This document shows positions 44,101 through 53,665 of a DNA stretch of 64,000 nt, one piece after another. Source of the DNA: JASGDC01 sp047606545 (GTDB lineage Bacteria > Actinomycetota > Actinomycetes > Actinomycetales > Micrococcaceae); the NCBI GenBank assembly GCA_047606545.1, contig JASGEI010000020.1:124001-188000 (forward strand). Direction: 5' to 3'. Under the pieces are notes generated by a model. It was not told where the DNA came from. It ran no database searches and worked only from the letters and a program-made list of their open reading frames with translations. Position 1 is the first letter of the stretch. Each line of letters begins with the position of its first letter. The position numbers and the translations under genes were made by a program.

Positions 44101-45537
44101 TCAAGGATGCTCAGGAAAAGTCATAGCATTAGTTTGTAACTCATAAGCTACTACTTGCCCTGAAATATCTTTATTAGAACTAAGTGCTACTTTTAATTCA
44201 GATTCTTCAAAATAACGTTCGCTGAAAACGACTTCACCATCATTTATGAATATTTCTATTGAACTTGCATCAATAAAAATCTGCAATGATATTTTGTCAC
44301 TGGATTTAACCTTTGCATAACGTTTACCTATACGATAGCTATTTTCCAAAATTAAGTTATTTTGCCGCCCAAAGACATAGCTTAAAGTTAAGACTTCTTT
44401 GCCTGTAACACTTTTAAAAAGCAATTTGAATTTTCCATCAAAATCTACAATGTCAAAATTCAACTCTATTTCTGCATATTTCAAATTGGAGATTAGCTTA
44501 CTAACAGAGTTAACCGCAAAAGACTCTCTAACAAGTTCCTTTGTTCTTAATTCTTTCAATTCTGCTACAGGTTTCATATAAATATTATTATCTTTAAGGC
44601 TCAACTCTCTTGGCAAAGTAAGCATTCCAGCCCAGCCATCAGTTTGTTCTAGCATCTGACTTTCCCACATATTAAGCCAAGCAAAAGCTAGACGACGACC
44701 ATCAGGAGCTTGAGTAGTTTGGATAGCATAAAAATCATGACCACTATCTAGCTCCTGAAACTTATCATATTTGAATAAATTACTCTCGTAATTATAATTT
44801 CCGATAAAATATCCTGTTTGGTATAAATTTCGATAAGATTCGGCTTTGGCTTTAATTCCTTGCGGTGAAATCAATAAAATATCTTTACTATCTAATCTAA
44901 AGAAATCTGGACATTCCCACATGAAACCTTCACCTGCCAAATCTTTTGCTTTAGCAAGAGGGCCCATGTAAGACCATTTTTTTAAGTCTTTGGACTTATA
45001 CATGAGCACACATCCAAGACCATCTTTTTCCTGGCTTCCCAAAACTAAGTAATAGCAATCTTGATATTTCCAAACTTTCGGATCTCTAAAATGGTGTGTA
45101 CTATCTTCTGGTGGATTAGCAATAATGGGGTTATTTTCATACTTTGTGAAAGTTATACCATCAGTACTATATGCTAGATTTTGATTTTGCCAGAAATGGT
45201 TTTCATCACTATCTCCATAATAATGATGTCCCGTATAAACAAGATACAGCACATCATCTTTTACAATGGCACTTCCTGAAAAACACCCATCTTTATCCTC
45301 TGGATTACCTGGAGTTAAAGCAATTGGAAGGTTTTCCCAATGCACTAAGTCCTTACTACGAGCATGCCCCCAATGCATTGGTCCCCACTCTGGACTATCA
45401 GGATGGTACTGGTAAAAAATATGATAATAACCTTTGAAGTAACAAAAACCATTTGGGTCATTAATCCACCCAGTTGGAGCAGTTACATGATAGCTAGGCC
45501 TATACCTATCATTTTTAAGTTTAGTTATTTTTTTCAT
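44101..45537 (-). CDS. Glycoside hydrolase family 32 (sucrose/fructan hydrolase)
   Basis: 478 residues, the size of sucrose-6-phosphate hydrolases and intracellular beta-fructofuranosidases. WINDPNG (24-30) holds the nucleophile D27, FRDPK (150-154) the transition-state stabiliser, and WECPDFF (207-213) the acid/base E208. The five-bladed propeller is followed by the C-terminal beta-sandwich (about 340-478). No signal peptide, so it acts in the cytoplasm on imported sugar. It lies 16 bases behind the symporter gene. Because the partner is a proton symporter and not a PTS, free sucrose or short fructans are more likely than sucrose-6-phosphate. Confidence 0.93.
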   Translation of the reverse strand: MKKITKLKNDRYRPSYHVTAPTGWINDPNGFCYFKGYYHIFYQYHPDSPEWGPMHWGHARSKDLVHWENLPIALTPGNPEDKDGCFSGSAIVKDDVLYLVYTGHHYYGDSDENHFWQNQNLAYSTDGITFTKYENNPIIANPPEDSTHHFRDPKVWKYQDCYYLVLGSQEKDGLGCVLMYKSKDLKKWSYMGPLAKAKDLAGEGFMWECPDFFRLDSKDILLISPQGIKAKAESYRNLYQTGYFIGNYNYESNLFKYDKFQELDSGHDFYAIQTTQAPDGRRLAFAWLNMWESQMLEQTDGWAGMLTLPRELSLKDNNIYMKPVAELKELRTKELVRESFAVNSVSKLISNLKYAEIELNFDIVDFDGKFKLLFKSVTGKEVLTLSYVFGRQNNLILENSYRIGKRYAKVKSSDKISLQIFIDASSIEIFINDGEVVFSERYFEESELKVALSSNKDISGQVVAYELQTNAMTFPEHP

Positions 45538-45553
45538 CTTTTATACTCCAAAA

Positions 45554-46849
45554 TTATGCTCTCACAAATGGGTCACCTTTAACATCTTGATCATCTTTCT
45601 TAAGGATAAACCAAGCGTAGATTCCAGCGACTAATACGATAAGAGCAATAACTCTAAACGTGTCATTATAACCAATGTGGTCACGTAATGTTCCAAGAGG
45701 TGTGGATAACAAAACTTGTCCAATTTGCGAAGCTACTCCAAACCCGACTAGATATAGGGTTGCCGATAACTTTGTATCAAAGTGTAAAGTAAAGTATCTA
45801 AATATTGATAAAATAAATAGTGGTACTTCAAAAGAATGCAGCATTTTGATAAGTGATACTGCCACTGGGTTAGTAGCAAAGCCACATGCACCAATTCTAA
45901 TAAACATCACAGTAACACCTAGTAGCAAAGTATTTCGAACACCAATTTTTTTCATAATAATTGGCACAACACCCATCATAAGAGCTTCACCAAATACTTG
46001 AATTGAATTAAGTGTCCCATACATTTGCTCACCACGTGCTGGTGTTGAAAATAGATGAGTGTAAAAATCTGGGAACATTTGTTGGTCAAAAATTGTATAG
46101 AATGTCCAAGAAAAACAAGTGAATAGAATAATTGCCCACAGCTCTTTTAATTTAAGTAAACTAAGCATATCTTTTATTGAAGGAGCTGAATCAATAGCTT
46201 CAATATCGTTAGTTAAGCTTGAATTTGCAAGTTTTTCCTTAGCTTCTCTCTCAGCTGGTGGCACCCAGAAAATTAAGTTTATTAGCAATAGTACACCAAG
46301 GACTGAACCAACGATAAAATTTAATTTTGGGTTAATTACAAATAAGAAACCAGCAGCAAGAGCAACTATTGCATATCCAAATGATCCCCATGCCCTAGCT
46401 TGTCCATATTCAAAATTGAAGAGGCGGCTAAAACGCTCTGAGACTGCTTCAAATGTTGATGCAGCTGCTAAGAAACCTGCAGAGAGTACAATTGAGCCAA
46501 TAATCACACCAACCATAAAATGATTTTTTAACAATGGTTGATATATAAAAATAAAAAATAAACCAATAGAGCTCGCAATTGCAGCGCAGAAAATTAACAG
46601 ATACCTTTTAATAATCAACTTATCTTGCAGCGCCCCGTAAGTAAACATCATAATAATTGTTACAAATGAGTTTGCAGAAAAGATGGTACCTACTTCACTT
46701 CCAGAGAGCCCAAGACCATTAGTTTTTGAAGTTAGCCAAACTTGAAAGAATGACCACCAAATTCCCCACGATGCAAAGAAAAGTAAGAATGACAATGAAC
46801 TTTGCATATAAGATGGATTTTTTAACATTGCTAGTTGTTGTTTCAACAT
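45554..46849 (-). CDS. MFS sugar symporter (LacY/CscB-like), sucrose or oligosaccharide
   Basis: 431 residues from ATG 46849 (GGGGG six to ten bases ahead); ten more residues are open upstream. Twelve helices; helix 1 reads LSFLLFFASWGIWWSFFQVWL, as in the oligosaccharide:proton symporter family, with motif A-like FTYGALQDKLIIKRYL and a long central loop. Helix 5 has QARAWGSFGYAIVALAAG, a LacY/CscB-like segment. It imports sugar with protons for the GH32 enzyme encoded 16 bases downstream. Two LacI-type palindromes lie upstream, so the operon symporter-GH32-lacI is likely induced by its sugar. Confidence 0.9.
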   Translation of the reverse strand: MLKQQLAMLKNPSYMQSSLSFLLFFASWGIWWSFFQVWLTSKTNGLGLSGSEVGTIFSANSFVTIIMMFTYGALQDKLIIKRYLLIFCAAIASSIGLFFIFIYQPLLKNHFMVGVIIGSIVLSAGFLAAASTFEAVSERFSRLFNFEYGQARAWGSFGYAIVALAAGFLFVINPKLNFIVGSVLGVLLLINLIFWVPPAEREAKEKLANSSLTNDIEAIDSAPSIKDMLSLLKLKELWAIILFTCFSWTFYTIFDQQMFPDFYTHLFSTPARGEQMYGTLNSIQVFGEALMMGVVPIIMKKIGVRNTLLLGVTVMFIRIGACGFATNPVAVSLIKMLHSFEVPLFILSIFRYFTLHFDTKLSATLYLVGFGVASQIGQVLLSTPLGTLRDHIGYNDTFRVIALIVLVAGIYAWFILKKDDQDVKGDPFVRA

Positions 46850-46889
46850 TAATTTCGCCCCCTTGCGAATATCAACCATTTATTTTACA

Positions 46890-46964
46890 TATGCCAACCG
46901 ATTAACATATTGTTTGTGTATTAAATATATACCAACATAAATTTTATGTCAATCGATTAGCATA
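46890..46964 (-). promoter_or_regulatory. Two LacI-type operators upstream of the sugar symporter
   Basis: TATGCCAACCGATTAACATA (46890-46909) and TATGTCAATCGATTAGCATA (46945-46964) share 16 of 20 bases and each is a near-perfect palindrome with a central CG. Their centres are 55 bases apart. Sequence and place fit binding by the LacI protein of the same operon. Confidence 0.8.
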
Positions 46965-47015
46965 CGTGTTGCTTTTATACTTACTTTTACTCAATATCTT
47001 GCAAAATTAGCAAAA

Positions 47016-47037
47016 AGAGAGGGTACTTACCCTCTCT
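47016..47037 (-). terminator. Terminator of leuS
   Basis: Perfect 10-bp stem AGAGAGGGTA (47016-47025) / TACCCTCTCT (47028-47037) with a 2-base gap, followed on the minus strand by TTTTTGCTAATTTT. It lies 20 bases past the leuS stop. Confidence 0.85.
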
Positions 47038-47056
47038 ATCAAACTTTTTGAAATAG

Positions 47057-49531
47057 TTAGTTTGCTACCACACTAATTAACTTTGGAGCACGATTGATGA
47101 CTTTTCTAATCGGCTTATCACCGATTGCCCGTTGCACACTTTCAGCCGCAAGAGCTTGTTTCTCTAGTTCTTCAGCAGTTATATTAGCTGGCACTTCCAT
47201 CTTGTGACGTAATTTACCATTAACCTGTACCACTGCTGTTAGAGTTTCTTGGATTAACAAGTCTTCATCAACTTCAGGCCAATTGGCATGAACTACAGAA
47301 TCTTTATGCCCAAGCTTTTCCCATAAATCTTCAGCAGTATAAGGAGCAACTAAGCTAAGTACTGTCGCGACTACTTCAGTTGCCTCACGCACTGCAGGGT
47401 CTTCGCCACCACAGCCAGAGTCAATAGCTTTACGAGTGTGGTTAACTAATTCCATTACACGCGCGACAATAATATTGAACTTCTGCTGTTCAATAGCTTC
47501 TGCAGCTTCCTTCAAAGTTTTGTGAGTAACAGCACGAAGTTTCTTATCACCTTTCGAAACATCAACACCAGCTTCACTCTTAATATCATCACCTAGACGC
47601 CAAGCACGACCTAAGAACTTAACCGAACTATTTGGTGAAACATCTGCCCAGTCAATATCATCTTCAGGAGGACCAGCGAAAATCATTGATAGACGCACTG
47701 CATCTACACCATAATTGTTAAGCTGCTCACCTAGATCGACACCATTGCCAAGAGACTTACTCATTGCTTTACCTTGGTTCAATACCTGGCCTTGGTTTAG
47801 CAAGTTCTTAAATGGTTCATCAAAGTTAAGATACCCAAGATCTCGCAATACTTTAGTAACAAAACGGCTGTATAGTAGATGCAAAATTGCGTGCTCTACA
47901 CCACCAACATAGTGATCTACTGGTAACCAATGGTTAACTTCGTCGCTATCAAATGGTTTGTCCTCCATATTCGGATTGATATAACGCAAGTAATACCATG
48001 ACGAGTCCACGAAAGTATCCATCGTATCGCCATCAAGTTTAGCTTTTCCACCACACTCTGGACAATCAATATTTGCCCAATCTCCCATGCTGGCTAACGG
48101 TGAAATCCCTTTAGGTGCAAGCTGTTCACCCTTAACATCATCAGGTAGTTTAACGGGAAGCTGTTCATCTGGAACTGGAAGCTCACCACATTTTTCACAA
48201 TGTACGATTGGAATTGGCGCACCCCAAAAACGCTGGCGCGAAATCAACCAATCACGTAATCGGTAGTTAGTGGTACGTTTACCTAAGCCACGTTCTTCTA
48301 GTTCTTCAATGGCTTTAGCAATCGCATCTAGCTTGTTAAGTCCATTTAAGAATTCTGAGTTAACCAAAGTCCCATCATCGGCAGTCGCAACTTTAGTTTT
48401 AGCAGGGTCTTCTTCCCCACCATCAACCACTACGCGCACTGGCAAATCAAACTTAAGTGCGAAATCCAAGTCACGCTGATCGTGTGCTGGTACTGCCATA
48501 ATTGCACCGGTACCGTAATCAGCAAGCACGTAGTCAGTAATCCAGACTGGCATCTTTTCTGCAGTAAATGGATGTTTAATATAACGCCCTGAGAAAACAC
48601 CAGTCTTTTCACGTTCAGTTGATTGACGCTCGATATCAGATAGTGCCTTAGTCTTTTCTAAATACTCTTCATAATCTTTTTTCTGGCCTTCAGTTACAAT
48701 CTCAGCTGCTAATTCTGAATCTACTGCAACTGCGAAGAAGGTAACCCCAAATAGTGTATCTGGACGAGTGGTATAAACCTCAATATCTTTCGGCTCTTTG
48801 TCCTCATCTTCTTCAATGGTGAACTTGATAGTCGCACCTTCAGAACGACCAATCCAGTTACGTTGCATTGAAAGTACTCGATCTGGCCAATGCCCTTCAA
48901 GTTCTTTCATATCCTCAAGAAGTTCTTCAGCATATTCCGTAATCTTGAAATACCACTGATTCAAATTTTTCTTAGTAACTGGAGTCCCACAGCGTTCACA
49001 AGCACCACCAACTACCTGCTCATTAGCAAGTACTGTCTGATCTTTTGGACACCAGTTAACTGGAGACTTCTTACGATATGCTAGACCCTTTTTGTAGAAC
49101 TGGTTAAAAATCCATTGAGTCCATTTATAGTATTCGGGATCAGAAGTATGCAAACGACGAGACCAGTCCACCAAAATACCGTAACGCTTAAAAGACTCTG
49201 CCTGAGTGTCAATATTTTTATAAGTCCAAGTTGCAGGATGTTCATCGTGCTTAATTGCTGCATTTTCTGCTGGCAGACCAAATGAGTCCCAACCAATTGG
49301 ATGTACTACCGCATAACCTTGCTGGGTTAAATACCTAGCCCAGACATCAGCCATTACGTAGGCTTCAGCATGGCCCATGTGGAGATCTCCTGAAGGATAA
49401 GAGAACATATCCACTACGTATTTTTTTTCACGCTTATCATCGTTTGCAACTTTTCCAAGCTGCTGTTTTTCCCAGCGTGGTAGCCATTTATTTTCAATTG
49501 ATTTGTGATCATATTTTTCTTGAGAACTCAT
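47057..49531 (-). CDS. leuS: Leucyl-tRNA synthetase
   Basis: 824 residues, standard for bacterial LeuRS. HMGH (51-54) is the HIGH motif and GKAMSKSLGNG the KMSKS motif. The zinc-like knuckle CPKD..CERCGTP is present, as is the CP1 editing domain with TTRPDTLFGVTF and the conserved GTGAIMAVPAHDQRD. The C-terminal anticodon-binding domain ends in VNGKLRHKMEVP. It charges tRNA-Leu and edits mischarged products. In other actinobacteria comEA commonly follows; here the TetR, sugar and GHKL-ATPase loci lie between. Confidence 0.97.
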   Translation of the reverse strand: MSSQEKYDHKSIENKWLPRWEKQQLGKVANDDKREKKYVVDMFSYPSGDLHMGHAEAYVMADVWARYLTQQGYAVVHPIGWDSFGLPAENAAIKHDEHPATWTYKNIDTQAESFKRYGILVDWSRRLHTSDPEYYKWTQWIFNQFYKKGLAYRKKSPVNWCPKDQTVLANEQVVGGACERCGTPVTKKNLNQWYFKITEYAEELLEDMKELEGHWPDRVLSMQRNWIGRSEGATIKFTIEEDEDKEPKDIEVYTTRPDTLFGVTFFAVAVDSELAAEIVTEGQKKDYEEYLEKTKALSDIERQSTEREKTGVFSGRYIKHPFTAEKMPVWITDYVLADYGTGAIMAVPAHDQRDLDFALKFDLPVRVVVDGGEEDPAKTKVATADDGTLVNSEFLNGLNKLDAIAKAIEELEERGLGKRTTNYRLRDWLISRQRFWGAPIPIVHCEKCGELPVPDEQLPVKLPDDVKGEQLAPKGISPLASMGDWANIDCPECGGKAKLDGDTMDTFVDSSWYYLRYINPNMEDKPFDSDEVNHWLPVDHYVGGVEHAILHLLYSRFVTKVLRDLGYLNFDEPFKNLLNQGQVLNQGKAMSKSLGNGVDLGEQLNNYGVDAVRLSMIFAGPPEDDIDWADVSPNSSVKFLGRAWRLGDDIKSEAGVDVSKGDKKLRAVTHKTLKEAAEAIEQQKFNIIVARVMELVNHTRKAIDSGCGGEDPAVREATEVVATVLSLVAPYTAEDLWEKLGHKDSVVHANWPEVDEDLLIQETLTAVVQVNGKLRHKMEVPANITAEELEKQALAAESVQRAIGDKPIRKVINRAPKLISVVAN

Positions 49532-49573
49532 AGTTCCGATTATAACGCAATATCAGTATCAAATAAGCCGTAT

Positions 49574-50779
49574 TTACTTCTGATAAGCTATTTCTTCTTT
49601 GCCTGCTGGGAAGGCAGTTATTAACTGCACAATTGCGATTACCACTAAGAAGATTAATGGTGCACTCCAATTACCTGTTAACTCAGCAAGATAGCCAAAT
49701 ATTATCGGTCCAAAGGTCGCTACTAAATATCCAAATGATTGGGCCATTCCTGAAAGTTTAATAGTTCTTTGATTAGAGCCACCACGTAAACTAACCAGCG
49801 TTAATACCACTGACAAAGTCATTCCTGTACCTAGACCACAAAGCACTGCCCAAATTAAACCATAATTAGGCAAAGCCAAGAATCCAATAGTGCCAATTAC
49901 CAAAGGTAATGCACACCCTAAAGTCGCAGGTCGTTTATTGTATGGATTACGCATTAAAAACGGGGTAATCAAGCCACTAACCACATTGCTTATTTGATAA
50001 ACAGATAAATATAACCCTGCCTCAGCAACCGAAAGACCACGGTCAATCTCTAAAGTTGGGATCCAGCTGGATAAAGTGAAGAATATTGTGCTCTGAGTAG
50101 CCATTAAAATACTCAAAGTCCAAGCCATTGAGCTCTTCCAAACGCTAACTTCGTTCTTATAGATGGCTTCCACAGTAGTTTCATCGACTATTTCTGGCTT
50201 TGGAATAGCTCGAGTTATCCATAGACCAGCTGCAATTAAGGCTGGAATTGCCCAAAAAGCTAATGAACCTCGCCAATCAAAATGATTAGCAAGAGGCACA
50301 GCGGTAGCTGCTGCAATAGAAGCCGCAATACCTATCGAAACCGAATAAAGACTAGTAGCTAACGAAATGTTATTACGATAATCTTGCTTAATTAAAGTCG
50401 GCAATAGTACATTAGCAAAAGCAATCGCAATACCAAGTATGAAAGTGCCAGTCCATAAACCAACTAACCCAGTATATGAACGAATAAAAATTCCAAGTGC
50501 CAAGAACATCATCGAGAGTAAAATAGCTCGTTCGGTACCAAGATTCTTAGTAAAACGGTGTACAAATGGTGACACAATACCAAATGCCAAAACTGGTAAT
50601 GAACTTAATAAACCTTGTAGACCTTCACCAATTTTCAAGTCTGCACCAATTTGTGGCAATAATGGTCCTACCGAAGTTAACGCCGGTCGTAAATTTAATG
50701 CCACCAGATAAGTTAATGCAGAAATTACCATTACCCAACGGGTATTAAACTTTAAAACTGCATTATTAATATCTTGCAA
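49574..50779 (-). CDS. MFS transporter, CynX/NimT family
   Basis: 401 residues with a TTG start at 50779, supported by GGAGG six bases ahead. It is a twelve-helix major facilitator whose first helix ALTYLVALNLRPALTSVGPLLPQIGADL is characteristic of the CynX (cyanate) and NimT (nitroimidazole) group. FAFGIVSPF-like segments and FANVLLPTLIKQDYR in helix 4-5 fit too. It lies 42 bases ahead of leuS on the same strand but is unlikely to be functionally linked. The substrate is unknown; small anions or drugs are typical of the group. Confidence 0.88.
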   Translation of the reverse strand: MQDINNAVLKFNTRWVMVISALTYLVALNLRPALTSVGPLLPQIGADLKIGEGLQGLLSSLPVLAFGIVSPFVHRFTKNLGTERAILLSMMFLALGIFIRSYTGLVGLWTGTFILGIAIAFANVLLPTLIKQDYRNNISLATSLYSVSIGIAASIAAATAVPLANHFDWRGSLAFWAIPALIAAGLWITRAIPKPEIVDETTVEAIYKNEVSVWKSSMAWTLSILMATQSTIFFTLSSWIPTLEIDRGLSVAEAGLYLSVYQISNVVSGLITPFLMRNPYNKRPATLGCALPLVIGTIGFLALPNYGLIWAVLCGLGTGMTLSVVLTLVSLRGGSNQRTIKLSGMAQSFGYLVATFGPIIFGYLAELTGNWSAPLIFLVVIAIVQLITAFPAGKEEIAYQK

Positions 50780-50883
50780 TTATTGCCTCCACACCACTTA
50801 ACACTAACGTAATCAAATTAACATCAGTTTACTAATGAGAATTTAACAATGTCTAGAGTATCAGAGTATTTAATAGTATATTC

Positions 50884-50949
50884 AATTGTGACTTTTTATC
50901 TTAAGTGTTATCTATATACACATCACAATCAGAATAAAAAGTCACAATT
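50884..50949. repeat. 16-bp inverted repeat in the MFS-glpK gap
   Basis: AATTGTGACTTTTTAT (50884-50899) is perfectly inverted at 50934-50949, with a 34-base spacer. It lies 105 bases ahead of the CynX-type gene. No T-run follows. It could be an operator pair, a cruciform or a leftover element. Nothing else is visible in 50780-50989. Confidence 0.55.
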
Positions 50950-50989
50950 AGTGCTAGGCACTTTGCAACTAGCATTAGATTTTTGGGAG

Positions 50990-51032
50990 AACTAAAGCCC
51001 CTACTCTAGTCAAAGAGTCAGGGGCTTTAGTT
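50990..51032 (-). terminator. Terminator of the glp genes
   Basis: Perfect 13-bp stem AACTAAAGCCCCT (50990-51002) / AGGGGCTTTAGTT (51020-51032) with inner ACTCT/AGAGT pairing. It sits 25 bases past the glpK stop; no strong T-run on the minus strand. Confidence 0.75.
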
Positions 51033-51056
51033 AAATAGTCTGTTAGTTAAGAACGA

Positions 51057-52613
51057 TTACTGTTCGATGACGTCTTCATCTACCCAGTCAAATGTCTTAG
51101 TAACGGCTTTCTTCCAGTTACGTAGTAGACGGTCGCGTTCTTTCTCGTCCATCTTTGGTTCCCAACGCTTGTCTTCAGCCCAGTTAGCTTCAAGATCGCC
51201 AAGATCCTTCCAGTAACCAACTGCAAGACCTGCTGCATAAGCTGCACCAAGAGCTGTAGTCTCAATAATTTCTGGACGGATTACTGGTACACCTAGGATG
51301 TCAGCCTGGAACTGCATAAGAGTTTCGTTAACAACCATACCGCCGTCAACACGCATTTCCTTAAGAGGTACACCTGAGTCACTGTTAACAGCGTCAAGTA
51401 CTTCTGCGGTCTGGAATGCTGTAGATTCTAGAGCTGCACGAGCAATGTGGTTCTTGTTAACATAACGAGTTAGACCAACTAGAGCACCACGAGCATCATC
51501 GCGCCAGTATGGAGCGAATAGACCTGAAAATGCTGGTACGAAGTATGCACCACCGTTGTCATCTACCTTCTTAGCAAGGTCTTCAATCTCTGGAGCGCTT
51601 GCCACAAGACCAATGTTGTCACGTAGCCACTGAACCAAAGAACCAGCAACCGCAATTGAACCTTCAAGAGCGTAAGTTGGCTTGTCATCACCTAGCTTGT
51701 AACCAAGAGTAGTGATTAGACCGTTCTTAGACTGTACGATTTCTTCGCCAGTGTTGAAAATCAAGAAACAACCAGTACCGTAAGTGTTCTTAGCACCACC
51801 CTTACCGAATGCTGCCTGACCGAAAGTCGCAGCCTGCTGGTCACCAAGGATACCTGCTACTGGAACCTCAGTTAGAAGCTGGTGGCTTTCAATTGTGCCA
51901 TATACTTCTGAAGAAGATTTAATTTCTGGCATCATTGAACGTGGCACATCGAAAATCTCAAGGATTTCATCATCCCAGTCAAGAGTTTCAAGATCCATGA
52001 ATAGAGTACGAGATGCGTTAGTTACATCTGTAATGTGTACACCGTTAGCTTCAGCACCACCAGTTAAGTGCCAAGTTACGAAGCTGTCAGTAGTACCGAA
52101 AATTAGGTCACCCTTTTCAGCTTTTTCACGTGCGCCCTCAACGTTGTCAAGAATCCACTTAATCTTAGTACCTGAGAAATATGGACTTAGAGGTAGACCA
52201 GTCTTTTTACGGAAACGATCCATACCACCGTCTTTAGCAAGTTTTTCAACCATTGGCTGAGTACGAGTATCTTGCCAAACAATTGCGTTATATACTGGTT
52301 CACCAGTATTTTTATCCCAAACAACTGTAGTTTCACGCTGGTTAGTAATACCAACAGCCTCGATATTGTGGCGGTTGATGTTAGCACCAGAAAGAGCAGT
52401 TGCAATTACTTCACGAGTATTCTTCCAAATTTCATTTGGATTGTGTTCTACCCAACCAGCCTTAGGGAAAATCTGTTCGTGTTCTTTCTGACCTGTAGAA
52501 ATAATTTTTCCTGAGTGATCAAAAATGATACAACGAGTACTTGTAGTTCCCTGGTCGATTGCTGCAATGTACTTTTTTTTGTTTTCTTTAGTTTCAGTCT
52601 TCTTGTCAGACAT
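51057..52613 (-). CDS. glpK: Glycerol kinase
   Basis: 518 residues, FGGY kinase family. The N-terminal phosphate loop YIAAIDQGTTSTRCIIFD is preceded by a short Lys-rich extension (MSDKKTETKENKKK). QRETTVVWDK and IVWQDTRT line the glycerol site, and GILGDQQAATFGQAAFG is the conserved ATPase segment. GGMVVNETLMQFQADIL and LGAAYAAGLAVG complete the fold. It converts glycerol to glycerol-3-phosphate. glpF lies 173 bases upstream on the same strand, but a terminator separates them, so glpK may be partly independent. Confidence 0.97.
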   Translation of the reverse strand: MSDKKTETKENKKKYIAAIDQGTTSTRCIIFDHSGKIISTGQKEHEQIFPKAGWVEHNPNEIWKNTREVIATALSGANINRHNIEAVGITNQRETTVVWDKNTGEPVYNAIVWQDTRTQPMVEKLAKDGGMDRFRKKTGLPLSPYFSGTKIKWILDNVEGAREKAEKGDLIFGTTDSFVTWHLTGGAEANGVHITDVTNASRTLFMDLETLDWDDEILEIFDVPRSMMPEIKSSSEVYGTIESHQLLTEVPVAGILGDQQAATFGQAAFGKGGAKNTYGTGCFLIFNTGEEIVQSKNGLITTLGYKLGDDKPTYALEGSIAVAGSLVQWLRDNIGLVASAPEIEDLAKKVDDNGGAYFVPAFSGLFAPYWRDDARGALVGLTRYVNKNHIARAALESTAFQTAEVLDAVNSDSGVPLKEMRVDGGMVVNETLMQFQADILGVPVIRPEIIETTALGAAYAAGLAVGYWKDLGDLEANWAEDKRWEPKMDEKERDRLLRNWKKAVTKTFDWVDEDVIEQ

Positions 52614-52738
52614 ATAAAACCTCTCTGTTTTTAAGTGTTCACCGCTTTGGGCACAATCACTATTTTATCAGGATTTGTGAATTTTGGGAGTAAATTCGAC
52701 TTTTTATAGTCCCTAGTATGTATTTGGGCAATAAAAAA

Positions 52739-52756
52739 GGAGAGCCAAAGCTCTCC
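52739..52756 (-). terminator. Terminator between glpF and glpK
   Basis: GGAGAGC (52739-52745) / GCTCTCC (52750-52756) with a 4-base loop, followed on the minus strand by TTTTTTATT. It lies 30 bases past the glpF stop and so may attenuate glpK. Confidence 0.88.
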
Positions 52757-52786
52757 AATTTTATAAGTTACCTTATTCTTGCTTTC

Positions 52787-53521
52787 CTAGATTAGGTGGA
52801 AAACAAGACCTGCTAGGACTGCACCTAGAATAGGACCTACAACTGGTACCCATGAGTACTGCCAGTCTGAGTCGCCCTTACCTTTGATAGGTAGGATAGC
52901 GTGTGCGATACGTGGACCAAGGTCACGAGCTGGGTTAATCGCATAACCAGTAGGACCACCAAGAGATGCACCGATACCAACTACCACGAATGCTACAGCC
53001 AATGGACCAATTTCAGTAGGTGTCTTACCGCTTAGTAGTACCCAAATAACTAGTACGAAAGTAGCAATTACCTCTGTTACTAGGTTCCATCCGAAGTGCT
53101 TAGTTTCGTTACGGATTTCTGGACCAGTAGAGAAAACGCCTAGCTTGTTAGCTGCATCTTCTTCAGTATCAAAGTGGTCTTTGTATGCTAACCAACAAAC
53201 AACCGCACCAATGAAGGCACCAATCATCTGAGCTGCGATGTAGTTAAGAGTGTGCCCGAAAGTCACAGCATAACCCGGAACGAAGTTTTTCGCTCCACTT
53301 ACTACCTGACCAATTGTTACAGCAGGGTTTAGTGCACCACCTGATTTAAATGCAGTGTATACACCAATGAATACTGCAATACCCCAACCGAAGTTGATCA
53401 TTAGAGTACCGCCGCCGAAGCCTTTAGTCTTAGCAAGAATTACGTTAGCCACAACGCCACAACCCAAAAGAGTCAGCATTGCAGTACCCGCAAGCTCGCT
53501 AAAGAAAATAGAGCCGTTCAT
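52787..53521 (-). CDS. glpF: Glycerol facilitator / aquaglyceroporin
   Basis: 244 residues, MIP family with six helices. The two pore loops have the NPA boxes: GGALNPAVTIG and YAINPARDLGPR. The Asp after the second NPA (NPARD) marks glycerol facilitators rather than strict water channels. It lets glycerol diffuse in, where GlpK traps it as phosphate. The start ATG is 53521. The promoter must lie in the 144-base gap shared with the divergent hydrolase gene; no operator stands out there. Confidence 0.95.
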   Translation of the reverse strand: MNGSIFFSELAGTAMLTLLGCGVVANVILAKTKGFGGGTLMINFGWGIAVFIGVYTAFKSGGALNPAVTIGQVVSGAKNFVPGYAVTFGHTLNYIAAQMIGAFIGAVVCWLAYKDHFDTEEDAANKLGVFSTGPEIRNETKHFGWNLVTEVIATFVLVIWVLLSGKTPTEIGPLAVAFVVVGIGASLGGPTGYAINPARDLGPRIAHAILPIKGKGDSDWQYSWVPVVGPILGAVLAGLVFHLI

Positions 53522-53665
53522 ATAAAAGAACTCCTATACTTAATTTTATAAATTTGACATTTTAAAAAAGTCACTCAATGTAACTTTATAACTATACCGT
53601 TAGAATTCGATAAAGTAAACGATTTAACGCTTAATCCTCTTAATTCTCTTGCTAGAATAAAAAAT

